64,000 nucleotides of DNA, taken from assembly GCA_014338405.1 (NCBI GenBank), contig JTDE01000239.1:78126-142125 (forward strand), in the 5' to 3' direction. The notes under the pieces were generated by a model, which saw only the letters and a list, made by a program, of their open reading frames with translations, did not search any database and was not told where the DNA came from. Source of the stretch: Paragonimus skrjabini miyazakii (Eukaryota; Platyhelminthes; Trematoda; Plagiorchiida; Troglotrematidae). This document shows, piece by piece, positions 12,240 through 22,225 of this stretch (within the stretch, counting starts at the first letter, position 1; each line of letters starts with the position of its first letter). A program made the position numbers and the translations under genes.

Positions 12240-12510
12240 TTATCTGAGCACACAATATTTAAGTTTATTCCTGAGTAATAGGAGATTTAGACATTCACAT
12301 AGATTAAACATCGCCCAAAAATGGTCGCAGCTGTCGCATTCACATAGACTTTCCAATCGGCTTCTTTTGAAAAGAACAGGCATCAGACTCGAGTTTCGCT
12401 CTCATTAGAGCTCGTCAGTAGTGCATATCCTCGCCACTGCCGGGACTTGAACCACGGACATGCTGTTCATGAGGCAACCATGTTGACCACTGCGCAATTG
12501 ACCTCACATA
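12240..12510 (-). repeat. SINE-H, near full-length copy with tRNA-like head and hammerhead
   Basis: Read on the minus strand, a tRNA-like head carries an A-box-like GCGCAGTGGTC (near 12485-12497) and a perfect B box GGTTCAAGTCC (12443-12453). About 20 bases later comes the hammerhead (12380-12424), then a body with CTTTTCAAAAG, AAAGTCTATGTG and GACAGCTGCGA, ending near 12240. Such a layout (Pol III promoter plus hammerhead) is known in the schistosome Sm-alpha SINE-like repeats, so I take this as a related family. Other copies or fragments are at 12535, 18385, 22058, 26773, 28880, 52848, 53715 and 54155. The copy at 12535-12670 is inverted relative to this one. Confidence 0.7.
12380..12424 (-). 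ncRNA. Hammerhead ribozyme motif in SINE-H (intact core)
   Basis: Read 5' to 3' on the minus strand: stem I strand GCACTA; core CTGACGA (fits CUGANGA); stem II GCTCT-AATG-AGAGC with five perfect pairs; GAA; stem III ACT-CG-AGT; cleavage-site C; stem I strand TGATGC. All invariant hammerhead core residues are present. Stem I has one C-A mismatch and one G-U pair in this copy, but the common 3' strand in sister copies (TAGTG) would pair perfectly with CACTA. Stem III has only a 2-nt loop, as in minimal retroelement hammerheads that often work as dimers. The role is probably processing of the SINE transcript. Activity is inferred, not shown. Confidence 0.72.
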
Positions 12511-12534
12511 AGGCATGACTGAATTATCATATGT

Positions 12535-12670
12535 GGCAGTGAAACTCGAGTCTAGTGTTTCTTTTCAAAAAGGGTCGACTTGAAAGTCTGTGAGCATCCG
12601 ACAACTGTGAACAATTGTGATTGATGCTCAATCTATATAAATTTATCCTTAAATCACATAACATGTTGCC
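12535..12670 (+). repeat. SINE-H body, inverted partner of the 12240-12510 copy
   Basis: The segment starts inside the hammerhead, with GAAACTCGAGTC then TAGTG. It continues through the SINE-H body (TTCTTTTCAAAA, GAAAGTCTGTGAGCAT, GACAACTGTGAACAATTG, GATGCTCAATCT). The head and the 5' half of the ribozyme are missing. About 100 bases pair with 12300-12402, so a transcript through here would form a long hairpin. Confidence 0.6.
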
Positions 12671-13432
12671 AATAGAACTATTATTAGACGCGGCTAAAAA
12701 GAAAAGCATTGTGCGCTACAAACTATCAGAAAACTGGAACAAAAAAATGACTCATTGCTATCGTCATCTATTGTCTGACCGCCAAATATAAACTTCTCTA
12801 CTGATGTAAGAAGTGAATATTGGTTAACTGCCATCACCACACTGGTTAAAACATGCATTGCCGAAATTGTGGTGACTGATACATAGAGTCCATTTTGTTT
12901 TCTGCTAAATTTGCTCTAGATCACCACTGCAACTAGTATGACTTCAAATACAAGTACATTCATGTCTACTGACTTTCATGTTGTACTGGCAGAGTTTGTT
13001 GACCTTTGAGCTTCAATAACTTCTCAGGTGTAGTTATTAGGTGGAAAAATTCACAAACTTCGTCCTAGAAGGTTAGAGGTCATTCCTGTTCACCTTGAGT
13101 TGCTCTGACTCACCTGACTACGTATTAGGGGAAAAACTATTCCCTGACGTGTTTTTTCGAAAATGGCACTTTCCGACAAAATGTGGTGAATGTACCTGTA
13201 AAATACTGACAAGTTTGTACGTTCTTTCTCAGTATCTGTACACAGTTATCACACTGAAGTGTTTTTCCAAGTGAAAACCGTTTGAAAATCATTAGTTACT
13301 TTCTACCATCTTGAAGGAATTCTTACCGTCAATATGCATTGTGACACATCAGTTGACTAGAATCCAGTCAGTGGCAAGTAAGGAGTGTTAGTAAACAACA
13401 TAAATTTTAAAACAGTTCATTCCCTTCAGAGG
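12671..13432. other. WDR35 intron, no recognised feature
   Basis: No coding or repeat signal that I can name, except that 13385-13432 resembles the outer PLE-A tail (compare 53015-53040). Confidence 0.45.
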
Positions 13433-13480
13433 TTTGAATAAAACAGTCAGAAAACGAAAACTGGCAGATGCAAGCAAACT

Positions 13481-14182
13481 TTATTACTGTGCACTGAAAA
13501 CGTCAGTTTCCGTTTCCTTGATCAGTCCTACCGCCAAGTAAATGGGGGTAGCCATGGGAAGTCCACTAGGGCCAATCTTAGCAGACTTTTCCATGTTAAA
13601 GATTGAGCAAGAGTTAGCGGCAGACATAGCAAATCTGTCATACTACAAACGCTATGTTGACGATACACTGGTATTCAGTCGTTCCAAATAGGCAATAGAT
13701 AACCTAGCGCGACGTTTAAATAGTTGTCATCCAAACCTGAATTTGAGGCTGACAATTGTTTGCCGCTTCTGGACATACTCATAAGTCGCGGGGAAGATGG
13801 TTCTATTAAAAGAACTATCTATGGGAAATCCACATGGTCCAGTCAATACCTGAAATTTAGTAGCTTCACACCGGTCCATCACAAACACGCACTGGTAAAT
13901 ACACTGTTTACACGCGCAAGACGAATCTGTACACAAGAAGGTCTTGTGGAGGAATTAGAGTTGATTACGAATGTACTACAATCAAATGGTTACCCAAAGA
14001 GGCTCATAGAAAGACTCAGTAGGCCGAAACCGCCGTCCGAACCGGTGGTCACTGCAAGAAAGAAGAAGGTTTATATAGAATTGCCTTTTAAAGGCGATTA
14101 TAGTATGCATCAAACAACACAAAGACTGATCAATTCGATTAAACGAACATTCAACGCAGCCGAACTTTGTGTACTAGCTTGA
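13481..14182 (+). pseudogene. PLE-A reverse transcriptase, palm and thumb (broken)
   Basis: Penelope-type RT would copy the element's RNA at the target site. Visible blocks in order: LLLCTENVSFRFLDQSYRQV, then (after a frameshift near 13543) VAMGSPLGPILADF, then YYKRYVDDTLVF with the catalytic Asp pair YVDD (13640-13680). An in-frame stop follows at the equivalent of FSRSK-stop. After a small deletion, 13727-14182 is open and gives EADNCLPLLDILISRGEDGS, the PVHHKHALVNTLF block, and the thumb NGYPKRLIERL. RT motifs 1-2 and the N-terminus are absent. The order and spacing fit Penelope RT rather than LINE RT. Confidence 0.85.
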
Positions 14183-14552
14183 ACCCAAAAATTGTCTGAA
14201 CCTTCAATCAAAGCAGATCAGCCTATCGGTGCCACCTCACGTTGTGTCTACCAATTTACATGCAACTGCAAAGAAAGTTACATAGGCAGAGTGAAGGAAC
14301 ATTTGCCTAAATGGGTACAGAACTCTGTATTACAGAATAACGACACTCTGTTTGAAACGCACAAGCAACCAGCGTCCGCAGTCGCAAGACACTGGACACG
14401 TAATCGACCCAGTTTGTGCATTCAAATTCCTATTATGTCAGTCGACTCCAAGATTCTTGCGGTTTGCTGAAGCTGTCACAATCAATCGACTGAAGCCGGC
14501 CCTGTGTGTTCAGAAAGAGTTGCTCGTAAACTTGACTATTCCCTGGACTTAG
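14183..14552 (+). pseudogene. PLE-A GIY-YIG endonuclease (broken)
   Basis: It follows the RT thumb directly, as in Penelope elements. CVYQFTCNCKESYIGR gives the GIY (here VYQ) and YIG motifs with the Penelope Cys pair. About ten residues that should follow YIGR are deleted, so it runs straight into VKEHLPKW. A frame change near 14390 then leads to RFAEAVTINRLKPALCVQKE, with the conserved Glu of the nuclease, and the terminal LTIPWT-stop. The deletion removes the catalytic Arg region, so no activity is expected. Confidence 0.82.
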
Positions 14553-14634
14553 TGACCTTTCTTAACCCACCGACTGACTATCCACCATACCCCCTATCTG
14601 TTCGATATAAAAACCGTTTCATGTTATTGTAAAT

Positions 14635-14675
14635 TTGGTACCGCTGAGCCAGCACGAAATGCTTGCATCTACCAG
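14635..14675 (+). ncRNA. Decayed hammerhead motif in PLE-A tail
   Basis: Parts: stem I TTGGTA; core CCGCTGA (two changes from CUGANGA); weak stem II GCCAGCAC; GAA; stem III ATGC-TT-GCAT; C; stem I TACCAG. It has the same 41-nt length and the same place (about 83 bases after the nuclease stop) as the intact-core motif at 53071-53111. The upstream flank GTTATTGTAAATTTGGTA is shared too. The core changes should abolish cleavage. Confidence 0.6.
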
Positions 14676-14703
14676 TTTTCGTTTTCTGACTTTTTTGTTC
14701 AAA

Positions 14704-15489
14704 CTTGGATATTATCAATTAAGCGAAGTGACAGTCCATTACGTCACATATTGGTAACACAAATGTAATGAAGAACAAAAGCGTTAATTGATTTCTGTCT
14801 GTTGCCCCCGAAAATTTCAACAGGGATCTATGTCGTCATGAGACTAGGAATATCTCTTCAGAGTACGACGGAATGGTTAGTTACATTGATGCAAGTAGGA
14901 GGAAGCCAGCAATTCATTTAGTGATGAGCATGTTGTCTACCAATTTACGATCGATATTATTGACTCGAGTCTAGCAGAAGCCAGAGCTTTTAGTGCCAAA
15001 TTACTGAAATCAGTAAATCGTCAGGCCACTTATTTGCAATGTCACAGTATTACATTGTTGTGGTTAGTATATTTTATGTTTTACAACGATGACAGTAATG
15101 AGGGTTTGGTCAAGCCAAATTAACTCTTGTCTCAACTAACCGAATACACAGAACAAAATGAGACGTGAATACAGTTGACTGCAAATGCGTTGTTTCTAAA
15201 GACACAAATTGATTCCATTTCTTAGCATACAGTGTGCATTGTACAATAAAGTACTGTTTGTTAAGTTGGTTCGAATCCGGCCAAATCTGCGGAGTTTTGA
15301 CACCATGACTGATAGGTAAACCACTATGTATTTTTGTAAATATTGATCGCAAACACTTTACTTTAAGAAACCGGGTAAATATTGTTTAGTTTTGAATCTT
15401 GCTTCCTAATACACAATTACCGCATTGGTGATATTCTGTGAGATTTTAAACAGAAGTGTCGTCAGGTCAAGTTGTTTCACAAGCCCACC
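14704..15489. other. WDR35 intron, isolated B-box-like site only
   Basis: No gene. At 15268-15278 there is a perfect Pol III B box GGTTCGAATCC followed by CGGCC, which may be the end of a tRNA-derived SINE head. I see no A box at the proper distance. The sequence gactcgagtctagc at 14963-14976 resembles a SINE-H hammerhead stem. Confidence 0.4.
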
Positions 15490-16135
15490 TCAAGGCAGAG
15501 TATAACAACATAGTTTCCGTATGCCAGGTGCATCTCGACAATTAATTGTTCACCAAAAATCAACACGCATCAAATTGTATATCAAACTGACTCAAGTTCA
15601 TCGGTGTTTGGACATTACGTCAACAAATTTTGTTAGAAACCAGTGCGACAACACCGGTTGTTCCATTCACCTTCCGACGTCACACATTCTGTCGGAAACG
15701 TTGCGTAGAAGTCAAAAATTGCACCCGGTTCTAAGTTCACCAATCGTAATTACCCAACCAGTTGTTGTGTGTGTGACGTACTTGGCAAGGCATTCCTTGT
15801 GTGCTCGTATACAACATGGCAGTAAATATTTACAGGTTAACAGGCAGTCGGACATGGTTTCTGTTGTGGAATAAGACATCAACAAACATGAGTACTTGAA
15901 CTGAAGTGTTGATGTATTCCTACCCAGACATTCGTCATGAAACGTTTCTTCAGAATATTGAAGTTGTTTTTTATTTCTCCTCAACGATAACAATGATCTG
16001 GCCCATGTGATCAGTTTGAATCGAATATTGCGGTCTGGTTTAATGTCTGCCATCTGCTCCAGTCATGACGGTGGTATCTGTTCTAACCGTTTTTCACTAG
16101 GTAAACTATCGTGGCTAGTTGGTCCGAATTCTCAG
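15490..16135 (-). repeat. Repeat U (unknown type), copy 1
   Basis: About 645 bases that recur in the opposite orientation at 61605-62250. Both copies keep the same open frame, here 15712-16053 (-), beginning MADIKPDRNIRFKLITWARS and including the Cys-rich block CLLTCKYLLPCC. The frame is 113 residues here and 99 in the other copy, with few differences. No domain that I recognise. The other copy lies about 235 bases upstream of a Penelope endonuclease remnant, so repeat U could be part of a PLE or simply a neighbour. Confidence 0.75.
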
Positions 16136-17286
16136 AACACACATGGCATTTGCACATCCATACCAAACGAAAAAATCCGAAATTTCTCTATCTGGGATAA
16201 AATAAAATATCCCCAAAGTTATGCGTAGGCAATTATCGAAAAGACCGTATAAAGTTTTGCAAGTGCGATTAATTGAAAAGGCCATGTAAGAATGTCCGCT
16301 GGATTGCACCGCGAAGATTCACTGCTGCAAGCCCCTGCGGATACGATTATTCTGCATTGTTGTTTGCAGCTTATTGACAACCATTTTATAGACGGAATGC
16401 AGTTTACTGTCGGAAATGGACACGCTGTTTCTACTGATCATATCAACTTCGACAATGTGTAAGCCAAAACCTGTTTTCCATTACAAGTGAAATTATTCCA
16501 CCGTCTACTCCTTTCAAATGTCCGACTTAACTTACTCTCAAGATCTTTCGCTACTTGGTTCGGAAAGTCACATTTAGCTACTCGGAAAAGTTACCTCTTT
16601 ATTTTTGTGCCCAAGAGGCTCAGCAGCTCTCCATTTTCTTACATTTCACCTTTCCACGCATTTTTACAGTGCTGTTCTTGGAGAACATCCTAGAGTTTTG
16701 GTAACATTGCTACAAAGAAAGAGTTTCACATTTTCACATAAGTGGACTGATTAGTTGGCAGTCTTGAGACTGTTTTATAAACGTCGTATATTTGGGCGTG
16801 TATCGTGATTATGTGTGGATGGAACCAGCTTTAGGAACCTCAAACCATGACAACTTAACAAAGCCTTCAATTAGCATTTCTCCGATGAACCCGGTGACAA
16901 TTTACGAGCCTTAAAAGCGCGTTTACGAAAGGTTTAGACCTGTTAACTATAATATGTTTTATTGATGAGCTGATGAACAACTTTTGTGGTTCTTGTTTAT
17001 AACGGTTACTTCTGTTAATTATTTCCAGCTGACAAAGCATATTCGTATTTGTTCGACCGGCGTGCTGTTCAGTGTGGTGACAATTCATTGTACACTTCAG
17101 GAAGCTGCGGTTGATGTTACGTAATCTTAGTTCGTGAGACAACAGCAAACTACAGTATAGAATTGAAACCGCGAAATTCTTTTACAAATGTAATTCAGTA
17201 TAACTAATTTTCGCTGCATGCACACCATCGTCAACTCATTATCATCTGTATTGCTAATAAGTAGTGTGGCAGATTTCTGAATTCAT
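16136..17286. other. WDR35 intron, no recognised feature
   Basis: I see nothing beyond short chance open frames (for example 16867-17148 on the minus strand). Confidence 0.5.
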
Positions 17287-17466
17287 ATGAGACCCAACTG
17301 TGAAAAGTCAGGGCTTCGGCTGGATTCGAACCAGCGACAGAAACACCATTCCCCAACGCGTGGCTTCGTAGCTCAGTTGGTAGATCTCTTGCCGCGTAGA
17401 AGCATAATGTTTTTGTCGCTGGTTCGCATCCAGCCGAAGCCCTGAGCTTTCACAGATGGGTCTCAT
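17287..17466. repeat. SINE-T inverted pair (60-bp arms)
   Basis: 17287-17346 and 17407-17466 are inverted copies: left atgagaccc...gtgaaaag...ggcttcggctggattcg, right its complement ending gggtctcat. Each arm contains the T-arm and acceptor side of a tRNA-like sequence. The 60-base spacer holds the A-box half, so the right arm plus spacer make a complete tRNA-like head. Confidence 0.8.
17362..17441 (+). repeat. tRNA-like SINE-T head
   Basis: An 80-nt segment with a perfect 7-bp acceptor pairing (GGCTTCG with CGAAGCC), A box TAGCTCAGTTGG, B box GGTTCGCATCC and a perfect T-stem GCTGG/CCAGC around TTCGCAT. The D-stem is imperfect and the anticodon region is overlong, with no clean anticodon stem. 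This is therefore a tRNA-derived SINE head rather than a working tRNA. A second 80-nt member is at 55958-56037 (-). Confidence 0.7.
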
Positions 17467-17710
17467 CTAAATTCATTATCATTTTCCGTTTTATAATAAG
17501 TCTGTCACTATGTTAGGTCAAGAGTGAATAATCGTTGCAACGTTGGAGTTGGTTGGATGATTATGTGAAGAGTTTTTCTAACACTGGATATGACGGTCCG
17601 CATTTCTACCTCCACTTCTTCAGTAAGTTAACTCAAACATTAGTAAATGATTAAGCATTTCTCGCGAAATTTCTACTAATTTTGCCACTTGTAAGCATTC
17701 TTTTGCTTAC

Positions 17711-18280
17711 NNNNNNNNNNNNNNNNNNNNNNNNNNNNNNNNNNNNNNNNNNNNNNNNNNNNNNNNNNNNNNNNNNNNNNNNNNNNNNNNNNNNNNNNNN
17801 NNNNNNNNNNNNNNNNNNNNNNNNNNNNNNNNNNNNNNNNNNNNNNNNNNNNNNNNNNNNNNNNNNNNNNNNNNNNNNNNNNNNNNNNNNNNNNNNNNNN
17901 NNNNNNNNNNNNNNNNNNNNNNNNNNNNNNNNNNNNNNNNNNNNNNNNNNNNNNNNNNNNNNNNNNNNNNNNNNNNNNNNNNNNNNNNNNNNNNNNNNNN
18001 NNNNNNNNNNNNNNNNNNNNNNNNNNNNNNNNNNNNNNNNNNNNNNNNNNNNNNNNNNNNNNNNNNNNNNNNNNNNNNNNNNNNNNNNNNNNNNNNNNNN
18101 NNNNNNNNNNNNNNNNNNNNNNNNNNNNNNNNNNNNNNNNNNNNNNNNNNNNNNNNNNNNNNNNNNNNNNNNNNNNNNNNNNNNNNNNNNNNNNNNNNNN
18201 NNNNNNNNNNNNNNNNNNNNNNNNNNNNNNNNNNNNNNNNNNNNNNNNNNNNNNNNNNNNNNNNNNNNNNNNNNNNNNNN
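17711..18280. other. Assembly gap (570 N)
   Basis: Unsequenced. The right flank is SINE-H-related sequence, so a repeat probably caused the gap. Confidence 1.
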
Positions 18281-18465
18281 TGAACGCTCAACCACTTTCG
18301 CTTGTGAGTAATGATCAGGTTGCCCGATCGTCTCGAAATGGAGACACAGTTACTGTCTGTCAACTTCAATCGATAACCCCGCGACAGCTGCGATCAATTG
18401 TGGGTGATGTTCAACTTGAAATAAACCAAATCCCCGGCTACTCATCAGTAATTTAACTATATATG
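18281..18465 (+). repeat. SINE-H-related fragment
   Basis: 18385-18460 carries the SINE-H 3' body (GACAGCTGCGATCAATTG, GGGTGATGTTCAACTTG, CTACTCATCAGTAATT), matching 52915-52985. The first part (AACGCTCAACCACTTTCG) matches a stretch at about 53860, where it adjoins another SINE-H copy. The 5' end is lost in the gap. Confidence 0.55.
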
Positions 18466-19640
18466 TTCACGTTGAGTGTTCGCTCCTTAGGTGCAGGGTG
18501 TAATACTTGACTTGTACAGAATCGCACTTGCCCTTCAAAATAACAGGAATCATAACATTTTAAAGTCGTAGTCCGTCAAAGACTCAAAGATCGTACTTTT
18601 TCTCAGGGTCAAGAGAAATTTGTGACGTTCATAACTCTGAAGGTTTTATTTATTTTTATTGTTGGAGACAATTGATTAAATACAGTACTCACAATAAAAT
18701 TGATAATTTTACAATAACTCGATCGGTCCTCTACGTAGAATGTGAAACTAACCAGAATGGCACAAATGATTTCTATTCGAACAGTTAATGGTTCACCAAC
18801 GTTTCTATACTGGTAGGGTTTTATTCAAAACTAAATAACTCAATGATAAATAAATTTTCAAAAGAAATGCGACAGGTTTTTTGTTACATAGGTGCTATTG
18901 AAAAACATCTTTTGTGAGGTTAGGCAAAAGGTAAAAATGATTTGTATTTCATTTTGTCATAGTAATGTTACTCTTAGATCTCTTTTTGTGTGCAACATAT
19001 TCCAAACTCCTTCAGCGGCCTTCTTTTGGATTCGACTGAAAGGCCCTATTAGGTGAGGCAACGTTGTTTGAAGAGTTGGACGCAATCTGCTTTACTCTTC
19101 CGTCGCAGATAATCGTCTCGAGATGTACATATGTCGACAATGCACGTTGGTCTATATGATGTTGTATGCAAAACATATAATTGTAGAAAATATGCACAGT
19201 TTGGTTAAGTAGATTCAGATAAAACGTAAAAATAGTCTACTGCTGTACTCATAGGTAGGATGCTTTTCCTTTGTTAGTTGTGTGGTGCACGCCACCATAA
19301 TAACGTGTTCTTCCGGATTTACTGGTGATTGCATTTTGAACTGCTGTAATAGACACGAATTTTGATATATATGCTACTCGATCTATCTCATTTATGCTAT
19401 CTATGATGTTGATGACAAAGCTTCATTCTAAAATATCGCGTCTATAATTGGATCGCTGAAGCTGCCTGTCTTTTCTCTTGAAAATATTCTATCCACAACA
19501 CCAAAACGCCTTTTCATGCGATATTTTTGCTCAGGGATTATTTAGTCAAACGTTTGTTGTACGGAGTTGTCAACTAGTGAGTTCAGAACAACAGTTCCCT
19601 CAGATCCCCTAGAAAGTTCTGCCTTTCTCATTCTCAGTAT
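18466..19640. other. WDR35 intron, no recognised feature
   Basis: AT-rich. I see no coding or repeat signal. Confidence 0.5.
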
Positions 19641-20303
19641 CCACTACTATTTAAAACACAGAGTTCCCTTGATCCGATTCACCAGTAACGATAGAAGATA
19701 TACGTCGCAAGATGTTCACATTTTGTTCACTCTCTTCAATTACGAACGTAAAACATCGGAATATATAAGACATGCGGATAGCAACAACAATAGAAACAAT
19801 CAACGATTGGGTTTACACAAAACAAGGACTGTTATCATTTCCAGGACAGACAAACTGCGTGAGTCAACAGTTTATGCACACACAGGACCGGACGGCGAGT
19901 ATTGATTAACATTGCCTCAGGCAAGCCTCAGGCAAGCCACTTCGGATTCCGATTACGGAACAATACTTGAAACGAATTGGCAGGGTGAACGACGTGACCT
20001 GTTTCCATGATGTGTTTTGCTATAGATGAAGTCGGATTTCGTCTCATTCGCTCTGTTGCCATTGCCTGTTGCGTCATAGCGCGCACCAACCACTCAGGCA
20101 TATGTTCAGTCATATTTTGTCGTAGACACGGATCTGTTGTGCCGATATAGACGTCACCGCAACTGCAAGTAAACTGATAGATTACATGTGAGATAGAACA
20201 TTTCGGTAGGACACGATTGTGAATAAACTGCGCGACACTCCTAGTTGTGAGTAACAACCGCAATTCAGCCGCCGGGTATGTATGAGTTAGAGCAGACCGT
20301 ATA
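19640..20303. mobile_element. PLE-C composite, copy 1 (head-to-head halves)
   Basis: A + strand half (19663-19905, frame containing FTSNDRRYTSQDV and HADSNNNRNNQRLGLHKTR) meets a - strand GIY-YIG half (19928-20263) at a junction with two and a half copies of gcctcaggcaa. The same composite, with the same junction, recurs at 27600-28256 and is nearly identical. The + half resembles the RT segment just after YVDD (compare SNDRR in 28253-28430), but in opposite orientation to the nuclease half. Confidence 0.7.
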
Positions 20304-20500
20304 TTTTAACTTATATCAGTTGTGATATGATCGCCTTTGAGAGGAAGGTTCAAAAAGACCTGTGTTCTTAGAGACCGTGCTCATGGCAGTCTTGGTTAGT
20401 CTTTTCTGGCTGTGGACATCGATGAACTTCTCAGGATAGCCGTTCGCGAGTAACATCTTCATTAATCTCTCTTTCCACTAATAACCAACTCGCATATCCG
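19928..20500 (-). pseudogene. PLE-C thumb remnant and GIY-YIG endonuclease
   Basis: On the minus strand, from 20500 downward: a thumb block (LLANGYPEKFI), a frameshift, a linker NLPLKGDH and PAAELRLLL (matching the PLE-A linker ELPFKGDY...NAAELCVLA), then an open frame (20263-19928). That frame has VIYQFTCSCGDVYIGTT, EHMPEWLVRA, SSIAKHIMETGHVVHP and SFQVLFRNRN. The Tyr pair, Cys pair and H...TGH of Penelope nucleases are visible. The C-terminal Glu block and tail are missing, cut at the composite junction. Inactive. Confidence 0.8.
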
Positions 20501-20503
20501 CCT

Positions 20504-22057
20504 TCAACTTATGTCATGGTTTTCTTAAAACTGGATCTGACTGAATCTATCATCGGTGTCTTTTGGCAACACTTTATCAAGTAATGTCGGCTCCATGCTT
20601 TCTTCCAGACCTGGCCGTGTTAATTGTTGAATGAGTAGGCTTTCTTGAGATGTTGCGTTATTCTTCGGGTAAATCGGCCTATTATCGTTAGTCCATCCGT
20701 CACATGTTCGTGTTGCAGTAATGTACGTAGTCATTCTCTACGGTTGCAGCATATGCGGTCGGCTAACCGACCCTTACATGATTTGCGTCCAACGCAATCC
20801 CGTACGGTGCGCTCTTGTCTTCCACAAGAATCTGTTTAACGTCACTATTAGTGAAGTCAGTTTCCATGTGTTTCTTCGATTAGCATGCGGTAACAACGAT
20901 TCTGTAGGTTATGTTTTATTGTGTTACATACGTTTGATTGCGTAGCTTTTAATGAGCACTAAATGATTGACACAAAAGATTGGGCTTACGGAGGGGTAAC
21001 GTCATTATAAAGTGGTGCTGTTGTCAGGAATTTATCTAATTGCTCGTTATTTCTCCTCCCTATATATTGCTGGATAAGATGACAGTTAATATAGATGTGT
21101 GTTGTTTATTGACAATTACGCAAACACCCACTGGTCCGTCCGTTTTACCAGACTTTACTTTAGTACTTTCTGATGTAATCCTCTAAATGCCAACGCCACA
21201 GAGACTCTTGCCCTTCGGCATCTATAATCCAGTCCTCGACGACAGAACAATAAACTGTGAGTTACCAATTTATCCATTCACACAATCTGTGATGATGTCA
21301 CAAACATATCTGCCAAAACGTGTTCTATCACTAAACATTTCAAAATCTCGATGCTCACAGCTAAATAACCGAGGTCGGCAACTCTTCTAGGAAATTATTC
21401 TTTCCCTTGTGAATTGAATTTATTTAGTCTAGCAAGTCAAACTATTCTTTGACGACCATTCGTCTTTAACATAATTTCTTCCAGCATTTGCCCGTACTTC
21501 ACAATATAAATTTTTAATGTGGACAAATCTCTTGAGCGATTTGATAAAAATTGTTTCACTGTTATTGAGAAAACAAGACTACCGTTCTGTGGTCTGTGAA
21601 AAGTACGCTTCTTCTAAAGTGAATGATTTCATCAACCATCATTCTGTGGTTTAAAATGAAATTTGTTATTTACAATTCAAATGTTTGACTCCGAAACCTT
21701 CGTTTTTCGGGCTGCAGGGACTCAGCTTGGTCGTTGTGTACATAAATGTTTAATCACGTCGTATCTGAGTATGTGTAAACATTATTCGTTTCCTTCAAGT
21801 ACCACACTATGGTGAAATATCGAATAGTACGTGGTGGTATGATAGAACGAATATAATTCACCTAAATACAAACGATTTTATTCAGTAAAACTTTCCTGTA
21901 AGTGAGTTAGATTGCTGTCTGTGGCTTATTGTTTTAACTTCGGCACAAAGTGTAAATGACCGTGAGTTATGATTGTTAAAACTTTGTAAAACAAAGCTGT
22001 GTAAATGCGAATTTTGAAAATAAAATTATAACTAAAATACCCCTAGCCAGCCATTTT
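20504..22057. other. WDR35 intron, no recognised feature
   Basis: Overlapping short open frames around 20525-20945 in both directions have no recognisable content and are not a continuation of PLE-C that I can align. Confidence 0.45.
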
Positions 22058-22225
22058 CGAATAAAAACACTAGACTCGAATTTTACTCTTATTCGAGCTC
22101 ATTACGTACGTATATCCTTGCCACGGTTGAGTGGTGAACGCTGACCATGCTTTCATGAGGCAACCATGATGACCACCACATCATTGATTTCACAGTAGTC
22201 ACGAGTGAATTGTCATACACAAGCC
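22058..22225 (-). repeat. SINE-H copy with degenerate hammerhead
   Basis: The minus strand shows the tRNA-head side (catgaggcaaccatg on the plus strand, as at 12470) and then the ribozyme region: a mutated core, stem II remnant GCTC...GAGT, AAAA in place of GAAA, stem III ATTCGAGT, C, TAGTG. The layout is conserved but the core is lost. Confidence 0.55.

Larger units (their letters stand above)
13433..14703 (+). mobile_element. Penelope-like element PLE-A with 44-bp inverted arms
   Basis: A 5'-truncated Penelope element runs from 13481 (frame beginning LLLCTENVSF) through the RT palm and thumb and the GIY-YIG endonuclease to a stop at about 14550, then a tail with a hammerhead (14635-14675). 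The ends 13433-13476 and 14660-14703 are inverted copies of each other (about 40 of 44 bases). The left arm is a piece of the element's own tail, so this is the inverted-terminal arrangement seen in some PLE insertions. Several frameshifts and a stop show that it is dead. Confidence 0.85.

Noticed and set aside
17362..17441. Functional tRNA gene
   Set aside because: Acceptor and T-stem are perfect, but there is no clean anticodon stem-loop, the length is 80 nt, the D-stem is broken and related copies are dispersed. SINE head is the better call.
17651..18369. Long frames of over 200 residues across the second N run
   Set aside because: Almost entirely X; no supported coding content.
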